Assembly (NCBI GenBank): GCA_002305075.1
Contig: DBQC01000005.1
Span: 516-42,064, forward strand
Direction: 5' to 3'
DNA length: 41,549 bases
From: Ruminococcaceae bacterium UBA1404
Lineage (GTDB): Bacteria; Bacillota; Clostridia; Oscillospirales; Ruminococcaceae
Shown in pieces: positions 1 through 7,656 of this stretch. Every line of letters begins with the position of its first letter. Within the stretch, counting starts at the first letter, position 1. The notes below the pieces were generated by a model. It worked only from the letters and a program-made list of their open reading frames with translations. It was not told where the DNA came from and made no database searches. The translations under genes and the position numbers were made by a program.

Positions 1-24
1 TCTATCCAACTGAGCTACTGGCGC
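1..24 (-). tRNA. tRNA gene, 5' end only (possibly tRNA-Arg)
   Basis: The reverse complement begins GCGCCAGTAGCTCAGTTGG, a typical acceptor 5' strand followed by the D-arm (box A) of a bacterial tRNA. Only the first 24 bases are in the window. The GCGCC acceptor start resembles Firmicutes tRNA-Arg, but the anticodon is out of view, so the identity is a guess. A consensus promoter lies about 60 bases upstream. Confidence 0.8.
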
Positions 25-87
25 TTATGGCGTCCCCCTGAGCAGGAGCCTGTCTGCTGCGTGCTATTAAAATAAACTCGCCTGTGT

Positions 88-116
88 ATTTTACTACAAC
101 CCAAAGACACTGTCAA
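88..116 (-). promoter_or_regulatory. Sigma-A promoter of the tRNA gene
   Basis: On the minus strand a perfect -35 TTGACA (111-116) is followed after 17 bases by TAAAAT (88-93). It points at the tRNA, giving a leader of roughly 55 bases. The -35 lies in the loop of an imperfect inverted repeat (93-106 with 120-133) whose proximal arm abuts the -10. Confidence 0.75.
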
Positions 117-152
117 GCGCTTTGGGCTGTAGTTGCAAATAAATCTATGCCT

Positions 153-1682
153 TTAGCGGAAATAGCGGTCGGTGGTGGGGTATTCGGGTTCGCAGGTGCA
201 GTTGACACCCAGTTTAAGAAAACAGTTGGCATCGTCCTGGGTGATGATGTTTGAACAGTGGGCCTCGCAGCCTGAGAGCTTTTTTAGCTGGGTGATGGCC
301 AGCTCGGCGGTAGGGTTCATGGTGGCCGAAAAAGACAGCGCCTGCAAAACCTCCTCCAGCTTGAGCACCGGATAGCGGCTGCCTAAAATCTCCTTTTTAA
401 GCCGAACAATAGGCTCTAGGACATTGGGTGAGATGAGCAAAATCTCATCGCTGATGCCAGCTAAGTACTTGATAGAGTTAAGCACCACCGCCGCTGTGTC
501 GTTCATGAGCGGCGAGGATTTGCCTGTGACAATGGTGCCATCGGGCAGCTCGAGGGCAACCGCTGACAAGTTGTATCCCCTGTCCTGCAGAGTGGTCATG
601 GAGGAAAGCTCACTTCTAAGCTGCTCGGCCTTGCGGTTGGCTACATCCACCACCCGGCGGTCGTGGGGGCTGATATTCAGCGAGCTCATAAGAAACTCGA
701 TGCGCTTAACGGTATCCATATCCCCTGTTCCCTGCTTGGCGTCGCAGCGGGCCTTAAAATAGCGGCGGATAATTTCCTGCCTGGCGGCGTGCTGCACCAC
801 GGCATCGTTGGTGATACAGTGTCCGATCATGTTAACGCCCATATCGGTGGGCGATTTATAGATATCTTCTCCGGTTATACGGGTGAGGATGGCACGCACC
901 ACCGGGAAGGCCTCTATGTCCCGGTTGTAGTTTACAGTGGTCTCGTTGTAGGCGGCCAGGTGGAAGGGGTCGATCATGTTGACATCTTTAAGGTCGGCAG
1001 TGGCGGCCTCGTAGGCCACATTAACCGGATGCTGGAGAGGAAGATTCCAGACCGGAAAGGATTCGTACTTGGCATAGCCCGCCTTAATGCCCCGCTTTTG
1101 CTCGTGGTAGAGCTGGGAGAGGCAGGTGCCCAATTTGCCGCTGCTGGGCCCCGGCGCTGTGACCACCACCAGCGGGCGGCTGGTTTCGATGTAGGGGTTG
1201 GCGCCATAGCCCTCATCCGAGACGATAACGCTGATGTCCGACGGATAGCCCTTTGTAAGGGTGTGGACATAAACCCGCTCGCCGAGTTGCTCGAGTCGCT
1301 TGCGAAAGACATCGGCTCCGGACTGGCCCGTGTACTGGGTGATGAGGATGGCGCTGATATACAGACCCATGCCCCGCATTTTGTCGATAAGTCGCAGTAC
1401 ATCCATGTCGTAGCTAATGCCCACATCCGAGCGCATTTTGTTAAGCTCGATGGCTTTGGCGCTGATGCAAAAGATAATTTCGGCCTGGTCACGCAGCTCG
1501 GACAGTAGCTTGATTTTGCCGTTTAAATCAAAGCCGGGCAGAACCCGGGCAGCGTGGTAATCGTCGAACAGTTTGCCGCCAAACTCCAGATATAGCCTTT
1601 CAAACCGCTCTAGTCGCTGGCGTATTCTCCGCGACTGTTCGGCGATATAAAGCTCATTATTAAAGCCAATCTCCCCAATCAT
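153..1682 (-). CDS. DUF1846 / UPF0371 family protein
   Basis: This 509-residue protein closely follows the UPF0371 (DUF1846) family along its full length. Recognisable stretches are LYLEFGGKLFDDYHAARVLP near the N-terminus, SDEGYGANPYIETSRPLVVV followed by a TAPGPSSGKL loop, VNMIDPFHLAAYN, YKSPTDMGVN, and a Cys-containing C-terminal segment. Family structures are known but the reaction is not established; the TAPGPxSGK loop suggests nucleotide or phosphate binding (inference). An upstream in-frame ATG at 1700 exists. I prefer the ATG at 1682 because GGAGGAG lies directly before it and because family members begin close to IGFN. The gene stands alone with its own promoter; the tRNA gene follows downstream. 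Family assignment is firm, function unknown. Confidence 0.92.
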   Translation of the reverse strand: MIGEIGFNNELYIAEQSRRIRQRLERFERLYLEFGGKLFDDYHAARVLPGFDLNGKIKLLSELRDQAEIIFCISAKAIELNKMRSDVGISYDMDVLRLIDKMRGMGLYISAILITQYTGQSGADVFRKRLEQLGERVYVHTLTKGYPSDISVIVSDEGYGANPYIETSRPLVVVTAPGPSSGKLGTCLSQLYHEQKRGIKAGYAKYESFPVWNLPLQHPVNVAYEAATADLKDVNMIDPFHLAAYNETTVNYNRDIEAFPVVRAILTRITGEDIYKSPTDMGVNMIGHCITNDAVVQHAARQEIIRRYFKARCDAKQGTGDMDTVKRIEFLMSSLNISPHDRRVVDVANRKAEQLRSELSSMTTLQDRGYNLSAVALELPDGTIVTGKSSPLMNDTAAVVLNSIKYLAGISDEILLISPNVLEPIVRLKKEILGSRYPVLKLEEVLQALSFSATMNPTAELAITQLKKLSGCEAHCSNIITQDDANCFLKLGVNCTCEPEYPTTDRYFR

Positions 1683-1716
1683 AACTTGAGTCTCCTCCAT
1701 TGTCTCTTAAGGGTAT

Positions 1717-1745
1717 AATATAGCACAGCTTGCGGTCTTTTTCAA
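1717..1745 (-). promoter_or_regulatory. Sigma-A promoter of the DUF1846 gene
   Basis: Minus-strand TTGAAA (1740-1745) and TATATT (1717-1722) are separated by 17 bases, about 35 bases upstream of the chosen start. No operator-like repeat was seen around it. Confidence 0.65.
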
Positions 1746-1798
1746 ATGATAAGTGGACTATTAGACAAAATTCTGTCTATTTCGAGACGCATATCATA

Positions 1799-1823
1799 GG
1801 CCTGCGCTTGTTTGGCGCAGGCC
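1799..1823 (-). terminator. Hairpin after the patatin gene, possible terminator
   Basis: A perfect 9-bp stem (GGCCTGCGC with GCGCAGGCC, 7-base loop) lies about 95 bases past the stop of the phospholipase gene. It has no T-run on either strand, so termination is uncertain. The rest of the 1746-1918 gap shows nothing else recognisable. Confidence 0.3.
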
Positions 1824-1918
1824 ATGTATAGGTTAGGGACCAGGGCTTTTTGGCCGCAAGGCACCCTGTCTTATCGGCAGCAGACACGCCTTGGCCGGCG
1901 ATAAATTTTGCGCTTGGC

Positions 1919-3205
1919 TTAGATGTGATTGGTGCTGTAATAATCCTCGATGAGATAGATATAGTAGGCCGCCGCTAGCTCGACCCGGGCGGTGAGCGGG
2001 TAGCTGTACATCAGCTCGGCGGCGGGACGATTCTCTCGGCGCAGGATGTCCAGGATAATCTGGGTGCGCTGTATCAAGCCGGAATTCTCGGTGTGGGCAG
2101 GATCCTCGCCCTCAAAAAGCCGATCGAGCAGTCGCTGGACCGGTGAAGCTCCCGCTTCAGATACCTTGTCCAGCAGTGCCCGATTAAACTCGGCAGCGGT
2201 GTAGATTGGCTCAGGAGGCAGGCCGAATATGCGTCCCGCTGCCTCTAAAGCGTCCAAAAAACGGCGCATCAGGCCGCCCATACCCAAAACGCCGGGGCGT
2301 AGGTCGGGAGCGGAGTGATCGGCCATAGAGGGTAAAAAGCGGCCCAAATCGTCACCGCTTCGGCTGTGGGCGCTGCGCGCAAAGGTGCGCAGTCGCTGGT
2401 AGTTGCGGCGCAGCTCCCCTCGCTCAAAGGCGTAAAGACGGCCCTCAATCCGCCCCCAAGCCTTCATGAGGTCGAGATAGCCCAAACGCATATTGCGCCG
2501 CACCAGCTGCTGATCAAAACAGAACAGCGGCCCGGTATCCCAGCCGCTTCGGATATAGGTAATGGGTACATGGGTCTCGGGCAGGGCCTTTTGCATACCT
2601 ATCGATTGCAAATCCACCGCAATCACCTCGTCGGCTCCCCGAGTGAGCGCAAGGCTGATGGGAATATCGTCCCGGTAACCGCCGTCTACATAGTATTGGC
2701 CTTCGATTTTCCGTGGCGGAAACACAGGAAAGCAGGAAGCCGAAGCCAAAAGATAGTCAGCAAGCCTGTTTTCGGGCAAATCCTCCCGCATAAGCTCAAA
2801 CGCCCGCATCAGCGGCAGTTGCACCGTTGTAAAACCAAAGTCGATGGGAGACTGGCGCAGCCGATCCTCGTCTACATAGGCCCGTACCAGTTCCTCAAAG
2901 GGAGTGATATCCACAGCGCTAGACAACCGCTCGGCAAGGCTACCCATCAGCTCTACCCGGGAGTTGATGCGCTCGATGACTGGATTGGGCTCACCGGCGA
3001 ATACCGAGCCATAGTGGATGTTCTCCCACAGGGCCAGGGCCTCATCGTAGTCGCCCTGTACCATCAAGGCTCCGTTGAGCGCCCCAATGGAGGTGCCGGT
3101 GATGATTTGGGGGTCGACCTCCAGCTCCCGCAGAGCCTGCCATACCCCAATATGATAGGCCCCTTTGGCCCCGCCGCCCCCTAAAACCAGCGCCAGCCTG
3201 TCCAT
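1919..3205 (-). CDS. Patatin-like phospholipase
   Basis: A 428-residue patatin-family serine acyl hydrolase, expected to release fatty acids from membrane lipids or other acyl esters. The oxyanion-hole motif GGGGAKGAY is at residues 9-17, the nucleophile elbow GTSIG at 37-41 (Ser39), and the catalytic Asp motif DGG at 174-176 (Asp174), so the Ser-Asp dyad is intact. The patatin domain covers about residues 1-210. The remaining 200 residues are charged and match no domain I recognise. No signal peptide is visible, so it is probably cytoplasmic. The ATG at 3205 has GGAGG six bases upstream. It is transcribed divergently from the alcohol dehydrogenase gene. The substrate cannot be inferred. Confidence 0.9.
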   Translation of the reverse strand: MDRLALVLGGGGAKGAYHIGVWQALRELEVDPQIITGTSIGALNGALMVQGDYDEALALWENIHYGSVFAGEPNPVIERINSRVELMGSLAERLSSAVDITPFEELVRAYVDEDRLRQSPIDFGFTTVQLPLMRAFELMREDLPENRLADYLLASASCFPVFPPRKIEGQYYVDGGYRDDIPISLALTRGADEVIAVDLQSIGMQKALPETHVPITYIRSGWDTGPLFCFDQQLVRRNMRLGYLDLMKAWGRIEGRLYAFERGELRRNYQRLRTFARSAHSRSGDDLGRFLPSMADHSAPDLRPGVLGMGGLMRRFLDALEAAGRIFGLPPEPIYTAAEFNRALLDKVSEAGASPVQRLLDRLFEGEDPAHTENSGLIQRTQIILDILRRENRPAAELMYSYPLTARVELAAAYYIYLIEDYYSTNHI

Positions 3206-3230
3206 TTTCGCCTCCCTCTAACTTAGCTGC

Positions 3231-3259
3231 TGTAACAATATCAAAAAATGTGTTATACT
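3231..3259 (+). promoter_or_regulatory. Probable promoter of the alcohol dehydrogenase gene
   Basis: TATACT (3254-3259) is a good -10 element. The hexamer 17 bases upstream (TGTAAC) is a poor -35, so an activator may be needed. The 90-base intergenic region is AT-rich and contains ATATCAAAAA twice (3238-3247 and 3270-3279). Confidence 0.35.
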
Positions 3260-3295
3260 GTATTCATAATATCAAAAATATAGGAGAATTCAATC

Positions 3296-4414
3296 ATGTC
3301 TATGCGTTTTTACATGCCTGTCCGACTAATAATTGGCGAAGGGAGTGTCCGTAGCGGTGCTGCCGAGCTGGGCAAGCTGGGTCGGCGTTGTCTGATTGTA
3401 ACCGGACGCACCTCAGCCAAGGCCAGTGGCGCCCTGGATGACGCCTGCGCCGCCCTTAAGGATGCCGGCATTGAGTATGCTATTTTTGACCAAGTGACTC
3501 AGAACCCCTACCTCTCCACCTGCCTGCGAGCGGCCGAAAAGGCGCTGGAGATGAAAGCCGAATTTATCTTAGGAATCGGCGGCGGCTCGCCGCTGGATGC
3601 GGCCAAGGCCATTGGCGTGCTGGCGGCCAACCCCGGCCTTGACGGCCCCGGACTGTACAAAGGCGGTTGGAAGAATCCCAGTCTCCCGGTGGCGGTTATC
3701 GGCACCACCTCGGGCACCGGCAGCGAAGTAACCCAGTATGCGGTGATTACCGACGATTTAGACACCGGCAACAAAAAAGGCATCGCCGCACCGGATGGCT
3801 TTGTTACGCTGGCTTTTGGCGACCCCCGGTATACTCACGGCTTATCCTATGGCTTTACGGTGTCCACCGCTTTGGACGCCCTGACCCATGCTGTGGAGGC
3901 CTATTTTAACAAGCTGGCCACCCCGCTTACCGATATGTTCGCTCTGTCGGCCATTCGGGATGTAGCCCATACCCTGAGAGACATTAAGGGCAAGGATCCG
4001 GCCGACATCACCGTCGCCCAGCGAGAGACCCTTTACATCGCCTCTATTTACGCCGGAATTGTTATCGCCCACAATCGCACCAGCTATTGCCATGCTCTGG
4101 GTTACTTTCTTACCGAGCAGCATAATGTGCCCCACGGCATGGCCTGTGCGGTGCTGCTGCCCCATTTTATCCGCCGCTCTGCCAAACTTAATCCCCAGCG
4201 GGCCGAGCAGCTGACCGAGGCCATTGGCATGGATACCGAGGCCCTCTGCCAGCTGGTCATAGAGCTGACCGACGCCCCGAGCGCCACCCTAACCTCCGAG
4301 CAAATGGCTGAGATGGCCGGGCGCTTTTCCGAAAGTGCCAACTTTAAAGTGGCCTACGGCAACTTTGGCTACGATGAGGCCGTGGCCGTGCTCACTGAGC
4401 TATTCGGCGGCTAA
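3296..4414 (+). CDS. Iron-containing alcohol dehydrogenase
   Basis: A 372-residue group III (iron-dependent) NAD(P)-linked alcohol dehydrogenase, interconverting an alcohol with its aldehyde or ketone. The N-terminal dinucleotide-binding half carries GGGSPLDAAK at 95-104 and TTSGTGSEVT at 137-146. The helical half supplies the metal ligands Asp194, His198, His266 and His280, the last in NVPHG. Length is typical of the family. ATG at 3296 follows AGGAG by nine bases. It is a single-gene unit ended by the strong terminator at 4586. Short Clostridial homologues include butanol, 1,3-propanediol and glycerol-type enzymes; the substrate here cannot be decided and no neighbour clarifies it. Confidence 0.92.
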   Translation: MSMRFYMPVRLIIGEGSVRSGAAELGKLGRRCLIVTGRTSAKASGALDDACAALKDAGIEYAIFDQVTQNPYLSTCLRAAEKALEMKAEFILGIGGGSPLDAAKAIGVLAANPGLDGPGLYKGGWKNPSLPVAVIGTTSGTGSEVTQYAVITDDLDTGNKKGIAAPDGFVTLAFGDPRYTHGLSYGFTVSTALDALTHAVEAYFNKLATPLTDMFALSAIRDVAHTLRDIKGKDPADITVAQRETLYIASIYAGIVIAHNRTSYCHALGYFLTEQHNVPHGMACAVLLPHFIRRSAKLNPQRAEQLTEAIGMDTEALCQLVIELTDAPSATLTSEQMAEMAGRFSESANFKVAYGNFGYDEAVAVLTELFGG

Positions 4415-4585
4415 TATATGCAGGACAAGGGCGGGCTGCGCTCGGAAATGCGTCCATCATCTCTGCTACTTATTGGGCTGCTTATATCCCTTTAGCCTTA
4501 CAAGGCCGCACTTTTCTTTGCGGTCGCGAGCCTTGACCTCGGCTTGTTACCCCACGGCAGCATTCCGGCTTTCCTTATCATATAG

Positions 4586-4617
4586 AAAAAAGTCCACCCG
4601 GCCGGGTGGACTTTTTT
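4586..4617. terminator. Bidirectional terminator
   Basis: A perfect palindrome, GTCCACCCGG paired with CCGGGTGGAC and flanked by A6 and T6, lies between the convergent alcohol dehydrogenase and DUF4438-type genes. It can serve both strands. The 170 bases before it (4415-4585) hold only a weak CCGCA/TGCGG hairpin and no credible gene. Confidence 0.93.
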
Positions 4618-4624
4618 ATGTAAG

Positions 4625-5491
4625 CTATACGCCAAAATAGTCGGCGAGGTTGGCCTTAGAGTCGATATAACCCTCGATGATGGGGGTCTTGGCGGTTATC
4701 AGGGTGGTAACGCCGGGGCCGTGACCCATCACCGTGCAGTCCGAGTGCACCACAATGCCAATAGTCACAGCGCCGGTAAGAAAGCCTCGGCCATGGCTGG
4801 TATCGCAGTTCTCAAGCAGCACAATGTCGCCGTAGCGCAGCTTGTCAAGACCATGTTTTACAATCTCGTCCCAGTCGGCGGTCATAATGTCGTAGTCACC
4901 GTTGTGGGCCGTACTGGAACCGATGCCCGAACCCATGAGATGGGCAGGACACTTGGCCGCTACGGGTAGCACCAGCTTGCCATCTTTTAGAGTGCAGCCC
5001 AGTTTGTCAAACAGCTCGGGTGCCATGTTCATGACAAAAATATCGGGCAGCTCGTTGATGCGCATACCCTGCCCCTGGGCACGGATGAGAATCTTATCAT
5101 CGGGGGCCATTTTGTCCAGATCCTCGGGGGCAAAATAGCAGAGCGTATGGTCGATGCCGCCGTGGGTACCGGTTACAAAGCCCTTTGCGCCCTTGGCCTC
5201 GCCGGTGATCACCTGTGCCGGGTTGCCGATGCAGGCCAATGTATGTAGCGCAACATTTTCTTTGTCGTCGGCGTTTTTGAGGCTGACGCCCGGTTCCACA
5301 TGGTCGCACTCCATGGCGTAGACGCTATCGCCAATTTTAACATTGTAGGTGATGCCGCCCACTCCGGGCAGCACACGGCTTTCACCGTTGTGGCTGTGGC
5401 GATAAAGGGCGGCGGTCATGGTGGGATGGTGAATTCTGCCCACCACCGACTGAATCACCAGTCGGTCGCGATTGATGGTAAGGCCGCTCAT
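4625..5491 (-). CDS. DUF4438-type conserved protein
   Basis: A 288-residue protein that I assign to the DUF4438 family from its overall pattern: an N-terminal RLVIQSVVGRIHHPT segment, PGVGGITYNVKIGD, GFVTGTHGGIDH, IRAQGQGM, SGIGSSTAHNGDYD, LENCDTSHGRGF and the C-terminal HGPGVTTLITA. It is rich in Gly, His and Asp, compatible with metal binding or hydrolase activity, but no function is established. No signal peptide or membrane segment is visible. The ATG at 5491 has GGAGG eight bases upstream. It is divergent from cobT with 137 bases between the starts; whether it relates to cobamide metabolism is unknown. Protein reality is certain, the family name less so. Confidence 0.75.
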   Translation of the reverse strand: MSGLTINRDRLVIQSVVGRIHHPTMTAALYRHSHNGESRVLPGVGGITYNVKIGDSVYAMECDHVEPGVSLKNADDKENVALHTLACIGNPAQVITGEAKGAKGFVTGTHGGIDHTLCYFAPEDLDKMAPDDKILIRAQGQGMRINELPDIFVMNMAPELFDKLGCTLKDGKLVLPVAAKCPAHLMGSGIGSSTAHNGDYDIMTADWDEIVKHGLDKLRYGDIVLLENCDTSHGRGFLTGAVTIGIVVHSDCTVMGHGPGVTTLITAKTPIIEGYIDSKANLADYFGV

Positions 5492-5560
5492 AGGAATTCC
5501 TCCTTGATGTGTTTTAAATATCTTAACTCATCTGTCACACGATGTCCATATCACGCGGCC

Positions 5561-5590
5561 TTGACTTTGCGACTGTTAAAGGAGTATCAT
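5561..5590 (+). promoter_or_regulatory. Sigma-A promoter of cobT-cobS
   Basis: TTGACT (5561-5566), 18 bases, then TATCAT (5585-5590). The short leader leaves no room for a cobalamin riboswitch, and none of its conserved boxes is visible. Confidence 0.6.
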
Positions 5591-5628
5591 AAAGCTTGTG
5601 AAATTTTTATAGGGATGTGGACAAGCCA

Positions 5629-6735
5629 ATGAACTACACAGCAGAGCTGACACAACTGATTAAGGCCGTCAAACCGGCCGACACTGAGGCCATTGCCAAA
5701 GCCCGAGAACGGCTGGATAATCTTGCAAAGCCCCCGGGTAGCCTCGGTGTATTGGAGGACATTGCTGCCCGTCTGGCAGGCATTACCGGACAGGTTCTAA
5801 ATACCATCAACAAAAAAGCGGTTATCATTCTCTCGGCCGATAACGGCGTGGTGGAGGAAGGAGTGGCCTCGGCGCCCCAATCGGTCACCTATGCCCAGAC
5901 CCTGAATTTTATGCGGGGCGTCACCGGCGTGGCCGTGCTGGCTAAGCAGGCCAATGCTAGTTTATATGTGGTTGATGTGGGCATAAACGCCGAGATTAGT
6001 CACCCCAATATCATCAACCGCAAGGTGCGCATGGGCACCGGCAATATGCGCAAGGGCCCTGCCATGACTCGGGAGGAGGCCATGAAGGCCATTCTTGTCG
6101 GGGCCGAGGTGGCCGAAATGGCCATAGCCGACGGCTGCGACCTGCTAGGGGCCGGCGAGATGGGCATTGGCAATACCTCCACCTCCAGTGCGCTACTCAT
6201 GGCGCTGACCGGCTGCTCGGCCGATCTGGCGGTGGGCCGGGGTGCTGGCCTGGACGAGGCGGCCTTTGCCCACAAAAAGCGGGTGGTTACAGAGGCCGTG
6301 GCCCTCAACAACCCCGACCGGTCTGATCCGGTAGATCTTTTGGCCAAAGTGGGTGGCCTGGACATTGCGGCCATGACCGGTGTCTATTTGGCGGCGGCAA
6401 AAAACCGTGTACCCGTGGTGATAGACGGGTTTATCTCGGCTGTGGCGGCGGTGTTGGCCTTTAGGTTGGCGCCGGACAGCCTAAGCTATATGTTTGGCTC
6501 TCATCTGTCCGAGGAGCCCGGCTACAAGTTGGCCATGGAGCAGCTGGGGCTTGCGGCCATGCTGAATATGCGTATGCGGCTGGGCGAAGGCAGCGGATGT
6601 CCGCTGGGCTTCTCCATCATTGAGTTTGCCTGCGCTATGATGAACCATATGGCCACCTTTGAGGAGGCTAGCATCGACAGCGAGTATCTCGATCAAATCG
6701 ACGAGATCAGCTTTGATCAAACGGTGAACCCTTAA
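5629..6735 (+). CDS. cobT: Nicotinate-nucleotide--dimethylbenzimidazole phosphoribosyltransferase
   Basis: CobT transfers the phosphoribosyl group of nicotinate mononucleotide to 5,6-dimethylbenzimidazole or another lower-ligand base, giving the alpha-ribazole phosphate used for the cobamide nucleotide loop. Family landmarks include LAKPPGSLGVLE, the active-site stretch SADNGVVEEGVASAPQSVT, GAGEMGIGNTSTSSAL, and GEGSGCPLGF near the C-terminus where the catalytic Glu region lies. About 368 residues from the ATG at 5629, slightly longer than the usual 350. The start is uncertain: a GTG at 5617 is also possible, and AGGG at 5611-5614 is too close to it and rather far from the ATG. It is followed after 33 bases by cobS. 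No cobU or cobC lies nearby. Confidence 0.93.
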   Translation: MNYTAELTQLIKAVKPADTEAIAKARERLDNLAKPPGSLGVLEDIAARLAGITGQVLNTINKKAVIILSADNGVVEEGVASAPQSVTYAQTLNFMRGVTGVAVLAKQANASLYVVDVGINAEISHPNIINRKVRMGTGNMRKGPAMTREEAMKAILVGAEVAEMAIADGCDLLGAGEMGIGNTSTSSALLMALTGCSADLAVGRGAGLDEAAFAHKKRVVTEAVALNNPDRSDPVDLLAKVGGLDIAAMTGVYLAAAKNRVPVVIDGFISAVAAVLAFRLAPDSLSYMFGSHLSEEPGYKLAMEQLGLAAMLNMRMRLGEGSGCPLGFSIIEFACAMMNHMATFEEASIDSEYLDQIDEISFDQTVNP

Positions 6736-6768
6736 AATTCGAACCATCCCAACAGAAAGGCGGCAGCC

Positions 6769-7509
6769 ATGAAAAAGGCCATGGACAGCTTTATCGGCGC
6801 AGTGGGTATGTTCACTCGGCTGCCCACACCCTACGCCCCCCTGCTAAGTGACAGCTCGGGGCTGCTGCGCTGTCTGCCGCTGGTAGGCGGGCTGGTGGGA
6901 CTGCTCTGGATCGGGCTTTATACCCTGTTGGAGAGGTTGGCGGTATCGGCCCGATTGGCCGGCGGGCTGCTTTGCATATTTCCGCTTCTTATCACCGGCT
7001 TTATGCATATGGACGGCTTTATGGATGTAACCGATGCGCTGCTCTCGAGCCGCGATGCAGAAAAGCGCCGCCTTATCCTCAAAGACCCAAACACCGGTGC
7101 TTTTTCGGTTTGTGCCTTGGGATGCCTTTTGGTAATGCAGACCGCCGCCTGCACCGAGCTGGTCCATCTGGGTGGGCGGGGTATTATGCTGCTATGGATA
7201 CCGGTGTTTTCCCGCTCGTTAGGCGCCTTGGCCCTCATCTGCCCTCCGCTTTTGGAAAGCAGCCAATTGGGACGCAGCTTTGCCGGCAGCGCCACCGGCC
7301 TGGACAAGCTATGGTATACCGGCTTTGCCCTGCTGTCCGGCGCAGCGCTCTGGATAGGCGGCGGCCCGACCGTGCCTCTGATTGCTGCTGCGGCCTGTGG
7401 CTTGGCTTTATGGGCGGCGGTGCGGGGTCTTGGAGGAACTTCAGGGGATGTGACCGGCTTCTGTCTCACCCTGACCGAGGCGGCCGCTCTGCTACTTACC
7501 GCCCTGTAA
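6769..7509 (+). CDS. cobS: Adenosylcobinamide-GDP ribazoletransferase
   Basis: CobS is the membrane-bound cobalamin synthase that joins adenosylcobinamide-GDP to alpha-ribazole (phosphate), the last assembly step. The 246-residue protein has several hydrophobic helices and the conserved acidic cytoplasmic loop HMDGFMDVTDALLSS followed by KDPNTGAFSV, diagnostic of the family (metal and GDP-cobinamide binding). An N-terminal FTRLPTP segment is also typical. Start ATG at 6769 with a GGCGG-type Shine-Dalgarno sequence. It is co-transcribed with cobT and the pair is closed by the terminator at 7530. The partner that makes its substrate (CobU/CobP or CobY) is not in the window. Confidence 0.93.
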   Translation: MKKAMDSFIGAVGMFTRLPTPYAPLLSDSSGLLRCLPLVGGLVGLLWIGLYTLLERLAVSARLAGGLLCIFPLLITGFMHMDGFMDVTDALLSSRDAEKRRLILKDPNTGAFSVCALGCLLVMQTAACTELVHLGGRGIMLLWIPVFSRSLGALALICPPLLESSQLGRSFAGSATGLDKLWYTGFALLSGAALWIGGGPTVPLIAAAACGLALWAAVRGLGGTSGDVTGFCLTLTEAAALLLTAL

Positions 7510-7529
7510 GCACCTATCTCAAGCTAACT

Positions 7530-7571
7530 AAAAGCGCCCTTGTTCCCATGGGGACGGGGCGCTTTTCTTTT
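7530..7571 (+). terminator. Terminator of cobT-cobS
   Basis: Stem AAAAGCGCCC (7530-7539) with GGGCGCTTTT (7557-7566), an inner TCCCATGGGA hairpin, and a T-rich tail. It lies 20 bases after the cobS stop. Confidence 0.85.
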
Positions 7572-7656
7572 GTTGTTGTGTTTGGGCCGATTTGGACGAT
7601 AGTGATAGTTAGAGCGATTGTACCCGCTTATGCAAAATATCCTAGGAGTGTCCATC

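Noticed and set aside
663..1508. Plus-strand open frame of 281 codons opposite the DUF1846 gene
   Set aside because: Antisense shadow of a conserved gene; no ribosome binding site and no recognisable domain.
4335..4640. Plus-strand open frame of 101 codons after the alcohol dehydrogenase gene
   Set aside because: It overlaps the dehydrogenase end out of frame and reads through a strong terminator.
5492..5628. Cobalamin riboswitch before cobT
   Set aside because: The leader is too short and lacks the B12-box; only a plain promoter is visible.
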